Below, piece by piece: positions 8,893 to 17,629 of a stretch of 64,000 bases of DNA (its first letter is position 1; each line of letters opens with the position of its first letter). This stretch comes from Microvirga aerophila. GTDB taxonomy: Bacteria > Pseudomonadota > Alphaproteobacteria > Rhizobiales > Beijerinckiaceae. The position numbers were made by a program, and so were the translations under genes. The notes under the pieces were generated by a model, which saw only the letters and a list, made by a program, of their open reading frames with translations, searched no databases and was not told the DNA's origin. The DNA is taken from the NCBI RefSeq assembly GCF_003332305.1, contig NZ_QOIO01000009.1:1-64000 (forward strand), read 5' to 3'.

Positions 8893-9081
8893 ATGACTCA
8901 CTTGTCCACGGATCGCCGCGTTCCGGTCCAGCCTTCGACGGCCCGCCCTGAAGCACCGGCCTTCAAGCCGGTTGCTCTGCCGGCTCTCGCAGCCGCCATG
9001 CAGGCCGCGAGATTTCAGCCGCAATCGCCCAAAGTCCAGGAACTCCCGGCCATTCTGCGCAAGGAAGCCCTGCTGGGCTGA
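8893..9081 (+). CDS. Small hypothetical protein, 62 residues
   Basis: A 62-residue Pro/Ala-rich protein (MTHLSTDRRVPVQPS...) with a GGGAGAG ribosome-binding site just before the ATG at 8893, and an excellent terminator after the stop, which together support a real gene. The frame is open upstream to 8812, but that part lacks a ribosome-binding site. No signal peptide, membrane segment or known domain. It is monocistronic, with its promoter in 8698-8892. Function unknown. Confidence 0.55.
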   Translation: MTHLSTDRRVPVQPSTARPEAPAFKPVALPALAAAMQAARFQPQSPKVQELPAILRKEALLG

Positions 9082-9105
9082 CGTCCCGCCAGCCTCACAA
9101 AGAGA

Positions 9106-9134
9106 ACAAGCGCCCAATGGGCGCTTGTCGTTTT
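9106..9134 (+). terminator. Rho-independent terminator
   Basis: A 10-bp perfect stem ACAAGCGCCC / GGGCGCTTGT with a three-base AAT loop is followed by CGTTTT. It ends the small 62-residue gene and faces the convergent L,D-transpeptidase gene. Confidence 0.85.
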
Positions 9135-9165
9135 AAGGGCAGCTGTCTCGTCAGCGAGGATAGCC

Positions 9166-9753
9166 CTAGCGCACGATGACCTTCGCGTTCAGATCGACGC
9201 GGTTGTAGAGGTCGATCACATCGATATTGCGCATCCGGATGCAGCCCGACGACACGGCGAGGCCGATCTTCTCCGGCTCGTTCGTGCCGTGGATGCGGTA
9301 AAGCGTGTCCTTGTTCCCTTCATACAGGTAGAGCGCGCGGGCCCCGAGGGGATTTGCCGGACCACCCTGCATGGGGTGCACATGCGGCCAGCGGGCCTTC
9401 ATCTCGGCCGGCGGATTCCAGTTCGGCCACTCCGCCTTACGGGCCACGCGGGAGGTGCCGGTCCAGCCATAGGCCTCGTCGCCGACGGTCACGCCGTAGC
9501 GAATCATCTTCCGGTCGGGCAGCACGTAGTAGAGGAAGCGCTGTTTCGTATCGACTACGATGGTGCCAGGGGTCTCGCCGGTCTCGTCGTCCATGAGATA
9601 GCGGGCGTAGCGGATGTCTTCTTCAGCCTTGGGCACCTGCGCCAGCCACTCGGCGTCCCGCGCCGACACCTGCGGTTCCGGGACACTCTTGAAGTTACAT
9701 CCCGCGAGAGCCGTCACGGCGGCCAGAAGGATGGTCAGGCTGAAGAGGCGCAT
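9166..9753 (-). CDS. L,D-transpeptidase lipoprotein (YkuD)
   Basis: A periplasmic L,D-transpeptidase that makes 3-3 peptidoglycan cross-links or anchors envelope proteins. The ATG at 9753 gives a standard lipoprotein signal (MRLFSLTILLAAVTALAGC, lipid Cys at residue 19); an upstream in-frame GTG would add 15 residues and spoil it. The YkuD domain fills most of the rest, ending in the catalytic motif HGTNEP...SSGCIRMRN with the nucleophile Cys and catalytic His. Complete, about 195 residues. Monocistronic. Confidence 0.93.
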   Translation of the reverse strand: MRLFSLTILLAAVTALAGCNFKSVPEPQVSARDAEWLAQVPKAEEDIRYARYLMDDETGETPGTIVVDTKQRFLYYVLPDRKMIRYGVTVGDEAYGWTGTSRVARKAEWPNWNPPAEMKARWPHVHPMQGGPANPLGARALYLYEGNKDTLYRIHGTNEPEKIGLAVSSGCIRMRNIDVIDLYNRVDLNAKVIVR

Positions 9754-9932
9754 TGAACTGAGTCCTGCTCGCAGCCGGAGCGGCCACGCTTGTTTCACGA
9801 CGCCCTCTTAACAGGAGGACGAATCATTAACAGCCTGCCATGCGTCATTGTGGAAGGGTGTTGCGTCGCAACAACATGGACAGGAGATCGCGACGCTGCG
9901 ACATTGGCGGCGTCCTCCCTTTCAGAGCCTCC

Positions 9933-10874
9933 ATGTCCACACTTTACATCAGCCATCCGGCCGCCCTCGACCATCAGACGCCCCTGGGACATCCGGAGAG
10001 GCCAGACCGAATACTGGCCATCGAGAGGATCCTCGAGAAGGAGCGATTCGCGTCGTTGATTCGCGAACAGGCCCCCATGGCAGAGATGGAGAGCCTGACT
10101 CTCGCCCACCCGGAACCCTACGTCGTCTCGATCCGTGACATGAGCCCACGGGAGGGCGTCGTCCGCGTCGACGCGGACACGATCATGTCGCCTGGCACCT
10201 ATGAGGCGGCCCTGAGGGGCGCGGGCGGCGCCGTGAGGGCCGTCGACGAGGTGATGACCGGTCAGGTGGCCAACGCCTTTGTGGCCATGCGGCCGCCTGG
10301 GCATCACGCGGAGCGCGTCCAGGCCATGGGATTCTGCTTTTTCAACAACGCGGCGATTGCAGCACGCCGTGCCCAAAGCCGTCACGGCGCGGAGCGCGTC
10401 GCGATCCTCGACTGGGACGTGCACCACGGCAACGGCACGCAGGACATCTTCTGGAGCGACGCCAGCGTGATGTATTGCTCAACCCACGAGGCGCCGCTCT
10501 ATCCCGGAACCGGGGCGCTCTCCGAGACTGGAGAGCATGGGACGATCGTGAACGCGCCCTTGAGCGCGGGCGACGGCAGCGATGCTTTCCGGGAGGCCAT
10601 GGAGACCGCCGTGCTCCCGCGCATCGATAGCTTCGCGCCCGACCTAATCATCATCTCGGCGGGCTTCGATGCTCATTGGCGCGATCCGCTGGCAAGCCTA
10701 AACCTGACGGAATCCGATTTCGCTTGGGCCACGCACCGGCTGATGAGCCTCGCCGAGACGCATTGCGGACGGCGGATCGTGTCGGTCCTGGAAGGCGGCT
10801 ACGATCTCGACGGCCTGTCGAAATCCACCGCCGCCCACCTCGACGTGCTCATGGGACGCGACGTGCGCACGTGA
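9933..10874 (+). CDS. Histone deacetylase family protein
   Basis: A zinc-dependent class II-like deacetylase (acetoin utilization / acetylpolyamine amidohydrolase group), 313 residues. Diagnostic motifs are RPPGHHAE (catalytic His pair), DWDVHHGNGT (zinc Asp and His), SAGFDAH (zinc Asp) and the final LEGGYD. The ATG at 9933 is chosen; the frame opens at 9840, but the family starts near ISHPAALDHQTP-GHPERPDR. Bacterial members deacetylate polyamines or proteins; the substrate is not predictable here. Confidence 0.92.
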   Translation: MSTLYISHPAALDHQTPLGHPERPDRILAIERILEKERFASLIREQAPMAEMESLTLAHPEPYVVSIRDMSPREGVVRVDADTIMSPGTYEAALRGAGGAVRAVDEVMTGQVANAFVAMRPPGHHAERVQAMGFCFFNNAAIAARRAQSRHGAERVAILDWDVHHGNGTQDIFWSDASVMYCSTHEAPLYPGTGALSETGEHGTIVNAPLSAGDGSDAFREAMETAVLPRIDSFAPDLIIISAGFDAHWRDPLASLNLTESDFAWATHRLMSLAETHCGRRIVSVLEGGYDLDGLSKSTAAHLDVLMGRDVRT

Positions 10875-10893
10875 GGCGCCGAGAGCCTTGCGC

Positions 10894-11979
10894 TCAGCTC
10901 TCGATCGGCTCCTCGCCGAGGAGTTCGATCCCGAACCCGCTCAGGCCCACATAGGAGCGTGTTGACGTGGCGAGGTTGCGGATGGAGGCGACGCCGAGAT
11001 CCTTGAGGATCTGCGCGCCGAGGCCGATCTCGCGCCACTGATTCGAGCGCATGGCCTCCGAAGCGCTCGCCTCGGTTTCGGACAGGTTCGTCACCGGAAC
11101 GCCCGCCGTGCCGTCGCGCAGATAGACCAGCACACCGCGGCCTTCCTTGGCGAAGCGCTGCAGGGCCGCATTGACGGTCTTGCCGCCCTCGAACACGTCT
11201 GTGAGCGCATTGGCGCGGTGAAGCCGCACGGGGATGTTCCTGCCGTCGCCGATCCGGCCATGGACGAGAGCCATGTGCTGCACGCTGTCGTAGGGTGTCG
11301 AATAGGCATAGCCGGTGAAATGGCCCCACTGGGTCTCCACTGGGAACGTGGCGATCCGCTCCACCAGCTTCTCGCGGGCCTGGCGGTAGGCGATCAGTTC
11401 CGCGACCGAGATGCGCTTGAGTCCATGGTTTTCGGCGAAGGTGTCGATCTGCTCGCCCTTCATCACCGTGCCGTCGTCATTGGCGAGTTCGCAGATGACG
11501 CCGACCGGCGGAAGTCCGGCGAGCTTGCACAAATCGACCGCCGCTTCCGTGTGACCCGAGCGCATGAGCACGCCGCCGTCCTTGGCGATCAGCGGGAACA
11601 CGTGGCCCGGGCGCACGAAATCGGCCGCGCCCATGTTGTTGTTGGCAAGCGCCCGCACGGTATTCGAGCGCTGCTCCGCCGAGATGCCCGTGGTGAGCCC
11701 GTGCTTCACGTCCACCGTTACCGTGAAGGCGGTGCCCAGCGGCGCGTCGTTGGAAGCCACCATCGGATCGAGGCGCAGGCGCCGCGCCTCGGACACGGTC
11801 AGGGGCGCGCAGACGATGCCGCAGGTGTTGCGGATGATGAAAGCCATCTTCTCCGGCGTGCACAGTGACGCGGCGACGATGAGGTCGCCTTCGTTCTCGC
11901 GATCGTCGTCATCGGTGACGATGACGATTTCGCCCTGCGCAAAGGCTTCGATGGCTTCGGTGACGCTGTGGGCCGTCAT
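10894..11979 (-). CDS. ribB: 3,4-dihydroxy-2-butanone-4-phosphate synthase with degenerate GTP cyclohydrolase II domain
   Basis: RibB makes the four-carbon precursor of riboflavin from ribulose 5-phosphate. Residues 1-205 hold an intact RibB domain (DDDDRENEGD, SGHTEAAVDL). Residues 210-361 align with RibA (GTP cyclohydrolase II), but the zinc-binding Cys motif expected after the VRLH segment reads HRANALTDVFEGG, so all three zinc cysteines are gone and the RibA half should be inactive. This layout is common in alphaproteobacteria. It lies 30 bases downstream of aroC on the same strand, so it is probably co-transcribed with it. Confidence 0.93.
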   Translation of the reverse strand: MTAHSVTEAIEAFAQGEIVIVTDDDDRENEGDLIVAASLCTPEKMAFIIRNTCGIVCAPLTVSEARRLRLDPMVASNDAPLGTAFTVTVDVKHGLTTGISAEQRSNTVRALANNNMGAADFVRPGHVFPLIAKDGGVLMRSGHTEAAVDLCKLAGLPPVGVICELANDDGTVMKGEQIDTFAENHGLKRISVAELIAYRQAREKLVERIATFPVETQWGHFTGYAYSTPYDSVQHMALVHGRIGDGRNIPVRLHRANALTDVFEGGKTVNAALQRFAKEGRGVLVYLRDGTAGVPVTNLSETEASASEAMRSNQWREIGLGAQILKDLGVASIRNLATSTRSYVGLSGFGIELLGEEPIES

Positions 11980-12009
11980 CTCGTTATCCTTAAATCTTTG
12001 CCGAATGCT

Positions 12010-13122
12010 CTACTGGAACGGCCACTGGACGGCAGCCCCGACCTGCCCGCGATGGCGCAAGACATGGTCTACCAGAACGCAAGCCACCATGGCCTCGCCC
12101 ACCGGCACCGCGCGAATGCCCACGCAGGGGTCATGCCGTCCCTTGGTCATCACCTCCGCCTCGGCGCCGGAGCGGGTCACGCTGGCGCGGGGGGTGAGGA
12201 TCGACGAGGTGGGCTTCACGGCGAAGCGGCACACCACCGGCTGCCCCGTCGAGATGCCGCCGAGCACGCCGCCGGCGTGGTTCGACAGGAAGGTCGGCGC
12301 GCCCGCGTTGCCAGGCCGCATCTCGTCGGCGTTCTCCTCGCCGCGCAGGGCGGCCGCCGCGAAACCATCGCCGATCTCGACGCCCTTGACGGCGTTGATC
12401 GACATGAGCGCGGCTGCGAGATCCGAGTCGAGCTTGCCGTAGATGGGAGCGCCGAGCCCTGCCGGAACCCCTTCGGCCACGATCTCCAGAACCGCCCCGA
12501 TGGACGAGCCCTCTTTGCGCAACCCGTCGAGATAACCCTCATAGAAGGCCGCCGCCTCGGAATCCGGGCAGAAGAATGGATTGCGCGAGACCTCGTCCCA
12601 GTCCCACTGACCGCGGTTGATCGCATGAGGGCCCATCTGCACGAGCGCCCCGCGGATGGTCACGCCCGGCAGAACCTTCCTGGCCACTGCACCGGCCGCC
12701 ACGCGAGCAGCGGTTTCCCGCGCAGAGGAGCGTCCGCCGCCGCGATAGTCGCGGATGCCGTATTTCACGTCGTAGGTGAAGTCGGCATGGCCCGGGCGGT
12801 AAGACTCCTTGATCTCGGAGTAATCCTTCGAGCGCTGATCGACGTTCTCGATCATCAGCGCGATGGGCGTACCGGTGGTGACCTGCTGTCCGGTGCGCTC
12901 GTCGATGAACACGCCGGACAGGATCTTCACCTGGTCGGGCTCCTGCCGCTGGGTGGTGAAGCGCGACTGGCCCGGACGGCGGCGGTCGAGCTCCGCCTGA
13001 ATCTCGGCGGCCTCGAGAGGGATCCGCGGCGGGCAGCCGTCGATGACGCAGCCTAGGGCGGGTCCGTGGCTCTCGCCGAAGGTGGTGACGCGAAAAAGGT
13101 GACCGAAGGTGTTATGGGACAT
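12010..13122 (-). CDS. aroC: Chorismate synthase
   Basis: The last step of the shikimate pathway: converts EPSP to chorismate using reduced FMN. The 370-residue product starts [20 protein letters not shown], the family N-terminus, and carries [23 protein letters not shown] and the C-terminal [18 protein letters not shown] signature. The ATG at 13122 is chosen over an upstream in-frame start at 13158. ribB follows 30 bases downstream. The spacer upstream (13123-13399) is filled by REP-like palindromes. Confidence 0.96.
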   Translation of the reverse strand: MSHNTFGHLFRVTTFGESHGPALGCVIDGCPPRIPLEAAEIQAELDRRRPGQSRFTTQRQEPDQVKILSGVFIDERTGQQVTTGTPIALMIENVDQRSKDYSEIKESYRPGHADFTYDVKYGIRDYRGGGRSSARETAARVAAGAVARKVLPGVTIRGALVQMGPHAINRGQWDWDEVSRNPFFCPDSEAAAFYEGYLDGLRKEGSSIGAVLEIVAEGVPAGLGAPIYGKLDSDLAAALMSINAVKGVEIGDGFAAAALRGEENADEMRPGNAGAPTFLSNHAGGVLGGISTGQPVVCRFAVKPTSSILTPRASVTRSGAEAEVMTKGRHDPCVGIRAVPVGEAMVACVLVDHVLRHRGQVGAAVQWPFQ

Positions 13123-13194
13123 GGCGCCAACAAAAGGTTCAGTGCGTCTTAGAGCCAAAGGGCCGAGGTGTCACGCCCGGCATATGCCCCCATC

Positions 13195-13342
13195 GTCATG
13201 GCCGGGCTTGTCCCGGCCGACCACACCTTAGAACCGCAGCGCTGAAGAGGCGTGGGTCCCGGAACAAGTCCGGGATGACGGCTGAGGGCGGTTGCAAGGT
13301 GAAGCGTCATCTCGGGCCCGGCTGCGCCGCCCCGGGATGACG
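13195..13342. repeat. REP-like palindrome cluster
   Basis: Two inverted copies, GTCATGGCCGGGCTTGTC at 13195 and its counterpart GGAACAAGTCCGGGATGAC ending at 13279, face each other about 26 bases apart, with CCAC/GTGG extending the stem. A third palindrome (GTCATCTCGGGCCCGG ... CCCCGGGATGAC) occupies 13307-13342. The same GTCAT/CCGGG core recurs at 25.0, 40.1, 44.2 and 63.9 kb. Confidence 0.8.
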
Positions 13343-13399
13343 GCGGAGAGCCGCTCCGTCACGGCAAGAATATCGTTCGAGCGAGGGATAGGAGGCGCC

Positions 13400-14635
13400 T
13401 CAGGCGCGCTCCTCCCAGAGCTTGGCTAGCTCGACGATGGTCTTCACGGCCTTGTCCATGTCCTGGCTGCTGACGAATTCCAGCGGGGAATGGAAGGCGT
13501 GGCCGCCGGCGAAGATGTTGGCGCAGGGCAATCCCATGAAGGAGAGGCGCGAGCCGTCCGTGCCTCCGCGAATGCTGCCGCGCACCGGCTCCATGCCGGC
13601 TCGGCGGATCGCCTCAACGGCGTACTCGACGATCTCCGAGTGCCGGTCGAGCACGATCTTCATGTTGCGGTACTGCTCCTTGACCGTGAAGGTGTAGCTG
13701 GAACCTGGATAACTCTTCATCACCTCCTTGGTGATGTTCTCCAGCAGCCCCTCCTTCGCTTTGAGCCCCTCCTCCGTGAAATCGCGGATGATGAGGCTGA
13801 GATTGGCCTTCTCCATCACGCCGGACACCCCGGTGGGATGGATGAAGCCGTCGCGGCCCTTGGTAGTTTCGGGCGTCATGTCCTTCGGCAGGCGCGCGAT
13901 GATGTCGCCCGCGATCCTGATGGCGTTCTCCATCTTGCCGTAGGCAAAGCCCGGATGGATCGCCACGCCCTTGATGGCGATCTCGACCGCGTCGGCGGAA
14001 AACGTCTCGTCCTCGATAGTCCCGGCCGTCTCTCCATCCATCGTGTAGCCGAAGGCTGCGCCGAGCTTTTCGAGATCCACCTTGTCGACCCCGCGGCCGA
14101 TCTCCTCGTCGGTGGTGAAGAGGATGCGGATCGTGCCGTGCTTCACGTCCGGATTGTTGATCAGGAACTCGGCCGCCGCCATGATCTCGGCGATCCCGGC
14201 CTTGTCGTCCGCGCCGAGTAGAGTCGTCCCGTCCGACGTGATGATATCGTGGCCGACCAGGTCCTTGAGCACCGGATGGTCCGCGACCCGAATGACCTGG
14301 TGGGGATCCCCCGGCAGCCGGATGTCCCCGCCCTGGTAGTTTCTGATGACCTGCGGCTTGACGTTGGTGCCGCTGAAGTCCGGCGCCGTGTCCATGTGCG
14401 AACAGAAGCAGATGACCGGAACGTTGTTCTTCGGCGTGTTCGACGGAATGGTCCCATAGACATAGCCGTGCTCGTCGAGATGCGCATCGGCGACCCCGAT
14501 GGCGAGCAATTCCTCGACCAGCAGTCGGCCGAGATTTTTCTGCTTCTCGGTGGAAGGCTGGGTTGGAGACGCGGCGTCGGACTGGGTGTCGATGACGACG
14601 TAGCGGAGAAAACGATCGGCAGCGCTGTCGGCCAT
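13400..14635 (-). CDS. pepT: Peptidase T
   Basis: A cytosolic tripeptide aminopeptidase of the M20 zinc family, 411 residues, matching the usual length of about 410. Metal and catalytic motifs are visible: SHMDTAPDFSG, GADDKAG, TTDEEIGRG, MDGETAG and FAGGHAFHSPLEF. The ATG at 14635 (MADSAADRFLRYVV) is chosen because the open frame before it has no family similarity, although it stays open to 14887. No close operon partner; the next gene upstream is divergent. Confidence 0.94.
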   Translation of the reverse strand: MADSAADRFLRYVVIDTQSDAASPTQPSTEKQKNLGRLLVEELLAIGVADAHLDEHGYVYGTIPSNTPKNNVPVICFCSHMDTAPDFSGTNVKPQVIRNYQGGDIRLPGDPHQVIRVADHPVLKDLVGHDIITSDGTTLLGADDKAGIAEIMAAAEFLINNPDVKHGTIRILFTTDEEIGRGVDKVDLEKLGAAFGYTMDGETAGTIEDETFSADAVEIAIKGVAIHPGFAYGKMENAIRIAGDIIARLPKDMTPETTKGRDGFIHPTGVSGVMEKANLSLIIRDFTEEGLKAKEGLLENITKEVMKSYPGSSYTFTVKEQYRNMKIVLDRHSEIVEYAVEAIRRAGMEPVRGSIRGGTDGSRLSFMGLPCANIFAGGHAFHSPLEFVSSQDMDKAVKTIVELAKLWEERA

Positions 14636-14871
14636 GAGGCGGGATCCCGTTGCGAGAAAAGGCATGGACTTGTAGCGGGGTAAGGTGGTCCCGTGAATGG
14701 GGTGCGGGAATGTTGAGGAGACGCCCTGCCAAGCGGGCCCTTCCGGCGTGAGCGGCGCATGGCCCCCTTGGACCACCTTCCTTGGAAAAAGCAGCTGCCG
14801 TCCGGTCGCGTCGTCTGGTATAGGAAGGCCGCTCCCGGGCCGCGGTGAGCGGCTTGACGTATGAGACCGCA

Positions 14872-16239
14872 ATGTCCCCTTCATCATCGAAAGTTGTCAT
14901 CTGTGGCGCCGGAATCGCGGGCGTCGCGGCCGCCTATTATCTCGCCGTCGACTATGGGCTCGACAACGTGGTGTTGGTTGACGAGGGCAATCCCCTCTCG
15001 CTCACGTCGGACAAATCGACCGAAGCCTACCGCAATTGGTGGCCCGGCCCCGATACGGCCATGACCGCCTTCATGAACCGCAGCATCGATCTCATCGAGG
15101 GCATCGCGCGCGCAACCGACAACCGCATCAATCTCAATCGTCGCGGCTACGTGTTCGCGACCGCCGATGCCGGCAAGATCCCATTTCTCGAAACCATGGC
15201 GAGATCTGCCGAGGAACGTGGCGGGGGAGCAGCTCGGTTTCACGATACGCCGCAAAGCCCCTATACACCGTCCCCCGAACGCGGCTTCGAAGGTGCGTTG
15301 GACGGTGCGGACATCATCACGGATGTGAGCCTGATCCGCCGGCATTATCCCTTTCTGGCGCCCGAGACGATTGCAGTCGCGCATGCGCGGCGCGCGGGAT
15401 GGCTCAGCGCCCAGCAGCTCGGAATGGTGATGCTGGAGGCGGTCCGCGCGCACGGCGTGCAGATCGTGAAAGGCCGGGTCGTGGGCATAGACACCGCGGG
15501 TGGCCGGGCTCGTGCAGTTCACGTCGAACAGCAGGGCGAGCGCCAGACGCTCGCGGCGACGCATGTGGTGCTGGCCGCCGGGCCGATGCAAGCCGAGATG
15601 GCGCGCATGATCGGCGTCGACCTGCCGATCAGGGCCGAACGCCACTTCAAGGTCAGCTTCGCCGATACGCTCGGCGGCATGCCACGCAACGCGCCGATGC
15701 TGATCTGGCTGGACGAGCAGCGTCTGCCCTGGAGCGATGAGGAACGCGCCGCGCTCGCTGAAGACGAGGAGGCCCATTGGCTCCTCGGGCAGTTCCCTGA
15801 GGGCGTGCACGGGCGACCGGATGGGGCCTCGGCGACGCTCATTCTCTTCAACCACCACGGCGATGCGGTCGACCCGATCTTCCCGCTGCCGGAGCCGGAA
15901 TATTATGCCGAGATCGCTCTTCGGGGCATGTCGACCATGGTGCCGGCGCTCCGGGCCTATAACGGGAAGGTGCCGCGACCTTACATCGACGGCGGCTATT
16001 ATATGCGGACGCGGGAGAACCGACCGCTGATCGGACCTGTTCCGGTGGAAGGCGCCTACATCTCGTGCGCCTTCTCGGGCTTTGGCGTGATGGGATCGTG
16101 CGCAAGCGGAGAGCTCATCGCCCGCCACATCACCGGGGCCGAATTGCCCGATTATGCGCCAGCCTTTCTCCTGTCCCGTTATCAGGACGCCGCCTATGGC
16201 GCCTTGCTTGACCAATGGGGCGACGGCGGCCAGCTCTGA
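14872..16239 (+). CDS. FAD-dependent oxidoreductase (DAO family)
   Basis: A D-amino-acid-oxidase / glycine-oxidase-like flavoenzyme of 455 residues. The Rossmann FAD motif is VVICGAGIAGVAAAYYLA (residues 9-26). A second FAD region is the TRENRPLIGPVPVEGAYISC stretch near the C-terminus followed by SGFGVMGS. The ATG at 14872 places the dinucleotide motif at the very N-terminus as usual; an in-frame GTG at 14845 is the alternative. It probably oxidises an amine or amino acid; substrate unknown. Monocistronic. Confidence 0.85.
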   Translation: MSPSSSKVVICGAGIAGVAAAYYLAVDYGLDNVVLVDEGNPLSLTSDKSTEAYRNWWPGPDTAMTAFMNRSIDLIEGIARATDNRINLNRRGYVFATADAGKIPFLETMARSAEERGGGAARFHDTPQSPYTPSPERGFEGALDGADIITDVSLIRRHYPFLAPETIAVAHARRAGWLSAQQLGMVMLEAVRAHGVQIVKGRVVGIDTAGGRARAVHVEQQGERQTLAATHVVLAAGPMQAEMARMIGVDLPIRAERHFKVSFADTLGGMPRNAPMLIWLDEQRLPWSDEERAALAEDEEAHWLLGQFPEGVHGRPDGASATLILFNHHGDAVDPIFPLPEPEYYAEIALRGMSTMVPALRAYNGKVPRPYIDGGYYMRTRENRPLIGPVPVEGAYISCAFSGFGVMGSCASGELIARHITGAELPDYAPAFLLSRYQDAAYGALLDQWGDGGQL

Positions 16240-16416
16240 CGCCCACGTCAAAAGCCCGGGACGCCTGGGAAGCCTGTCTGTCGCCAAGTGCGGCAGACAT
16301 CGGGGTTGCCGCTTTGGCCGCTACGACATCGTCCCATCCGGTGGCCATCGGCATGCCGACACCGCCGCAATAGCATCGACATTGTGCATTGCGTCTTGTT
16401 CCATGCCGTGTGCGCA

Positions 16417-16451
16417 TTGCAGCATACCGCCAAGCCTATGCTGCAATGCAG
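16417..16451. promoter_or_regulatory. Inverted repeats resembling PhaR binding sites
   Basis: TTGCAGCATA (16417-16426) is inverted exactly as TATGCTGCAA (16437-16446), and overlaps CTGCAATGCAG (16441-16451). The last fits the CTGC-N3-GCAG pattern I recall for the polyhydroxybutyrate regulator PhaR of Paracoccus. It lies about 120-200 bases before the patatin gene. The rest of 16240-16567 shows nothing else I can identify. Confidence 0.5.
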
Positions 16452-16654
16452 CAACCGCGACTTATGTCAGGCGTTGATATTGCTCCGGTGAGGGCTGGCT
16501 AATACGGCCGGCCGTTCCGCACTACCGGTCAATACAACCATAACCCGCGGCAAGATGGAGGCAGACCATTACTCTTCTCGATCCCATTACAGAGCAGTTC
16601 CCACTGGCTGGGGCAGGCAATCAGCACGTCTCTCCGTCCTCCCGTGTCAAACAG

Positions 16655-17629
16655 GTGGGCGCGAGACCGAAACGGATCTCACTCGCATTACAGGGTGGAG
16701 GCGCTTTCGGCGCTTTTACATGGGGCGTACTCGATCGGCTTCTTGAGGAGGGTGTTGCCTTCGACGCCGTGAGTGGCGCCAGTGCGGGCGCCATGAACGC
16801 CGTGCTGCTCGCCTCCGGACTGGCGCAGGGTGGCGCAACGGAAGCGCGCGCCACGCTGGAGCGTTTTTGGCGCAAGGTCAGCGAGGCAGGCAGACAGAGC
16901 CGCTTCCTTACGTCAAATCCCATCCTGACGGGAGTGACGTCGCAACTTTCACCCTACCAGTTCAACCCCTTCGACCTGAGCCCCTTGCGTGACATCCTCA
17001 CGACGGAGGTCGATATCGAGGCGGTTTGCCGGCGCGCGCCCGTTCGGCTGCTGCTTGGCGCCACACGGGTCCGGGACGGAGCGTTACGGCTCTTCCGCAA
17101 CAAAGAGCTGACCTATGACGTCGTCCTCGCGTCCGCATGCCTGCCACAACTGCATCAGGCGGTCCTGATTGATGGCGAGCCGCATTGGGACGGCGGCTAC
17201 GCGGCCAATCCTCCCCTGATCCCGCTGGTTACCGCCACACGGGCATCGACGCTGCTGGTGGTGCAGATCATTCCCACGAACTATGCCGATTTGCCGGTAA
17301 CGTCGCAGGCCATCGACAAGCGGGTGAACCAGATCACCTTCAGCAACTCACTGCAGAGGGATTTGGAAGCCTTGTCGATGATGGCTCAGCTCTGCCGGGA
17401 GGGCGACATGCAGAGCTCGGGCCTCGGGCGTAAGCTGCAACGCCTCAAGGTGCACCGCCTGATTGCCGAGGATTGTGTCGATGGCCTGAGCGGGTTCAGC
17501 TTCATGAACACGGATTGGGACCATCTGCAGCATCTGCGGGATCATGGCCGGTCGGCAGCGGATGCGTGGCTTTCACAGCAATCGACGGCAGACATCGCAC
17601 AAAGCCCTGAGCCCTTGCGCTCAAGCTAG
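16655..17629 (+). CDS. Patatin-like phospholipase, possibly PHB-associated
   Basis: A patatin-fold acyl hydrolase of at least 324 residues. Oxyanion loop LQGGGAFGAF, nucleophile elbow SGASAGAMNA, catalytic Asp in WDGGYAANPP. The annotated start is a GTG at 16655 without a ribosome-binding site. The frame stays protein-like for about 29 further codons back to an ATT at 16568 that has a perfect GGAGG six bases upstream, so the true start may be that ATT. Candidate PhaR operators upstream suggest a role in polyhydroxybutyrate granule turnover; this is inference. Its stop codon overlaps that of the convergent LysR gene. Confidence 0.85.
   Translation: MGARPKRISLALQGGGAFGAFTWGVLDRLLEEGVAFDAVSGASAGAMNAVLLASGLAQGGATEARATLERFWRKVSEAGRQSRFLTSNPILTGVTSQLSPYQFNPFDLSPLRDILTTEVDIEAVCRRAPVRLLLGATRVRDGALRLFRNKELTYDVVLASACLPQLHQAVLIDGEPHWDGGYAANPPLIPLVTATRASTLLVVQIIPTNYADLPVTSQAIDKRVNQITFSNSLQRDLEALSMMAQLCREGDMQSSGLGRKLQRLKVHRLIAEDCVDGLSGFSFMNTDWDHLQHLRDHGRSAADAWLSQQSTADIAQSPEPLRSS

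Noticed and set aside
11980..12009. FMN riboswitch before ribB
   Set aside because: Only 30 bases separate ribB from aroC, too short for the aptamer.
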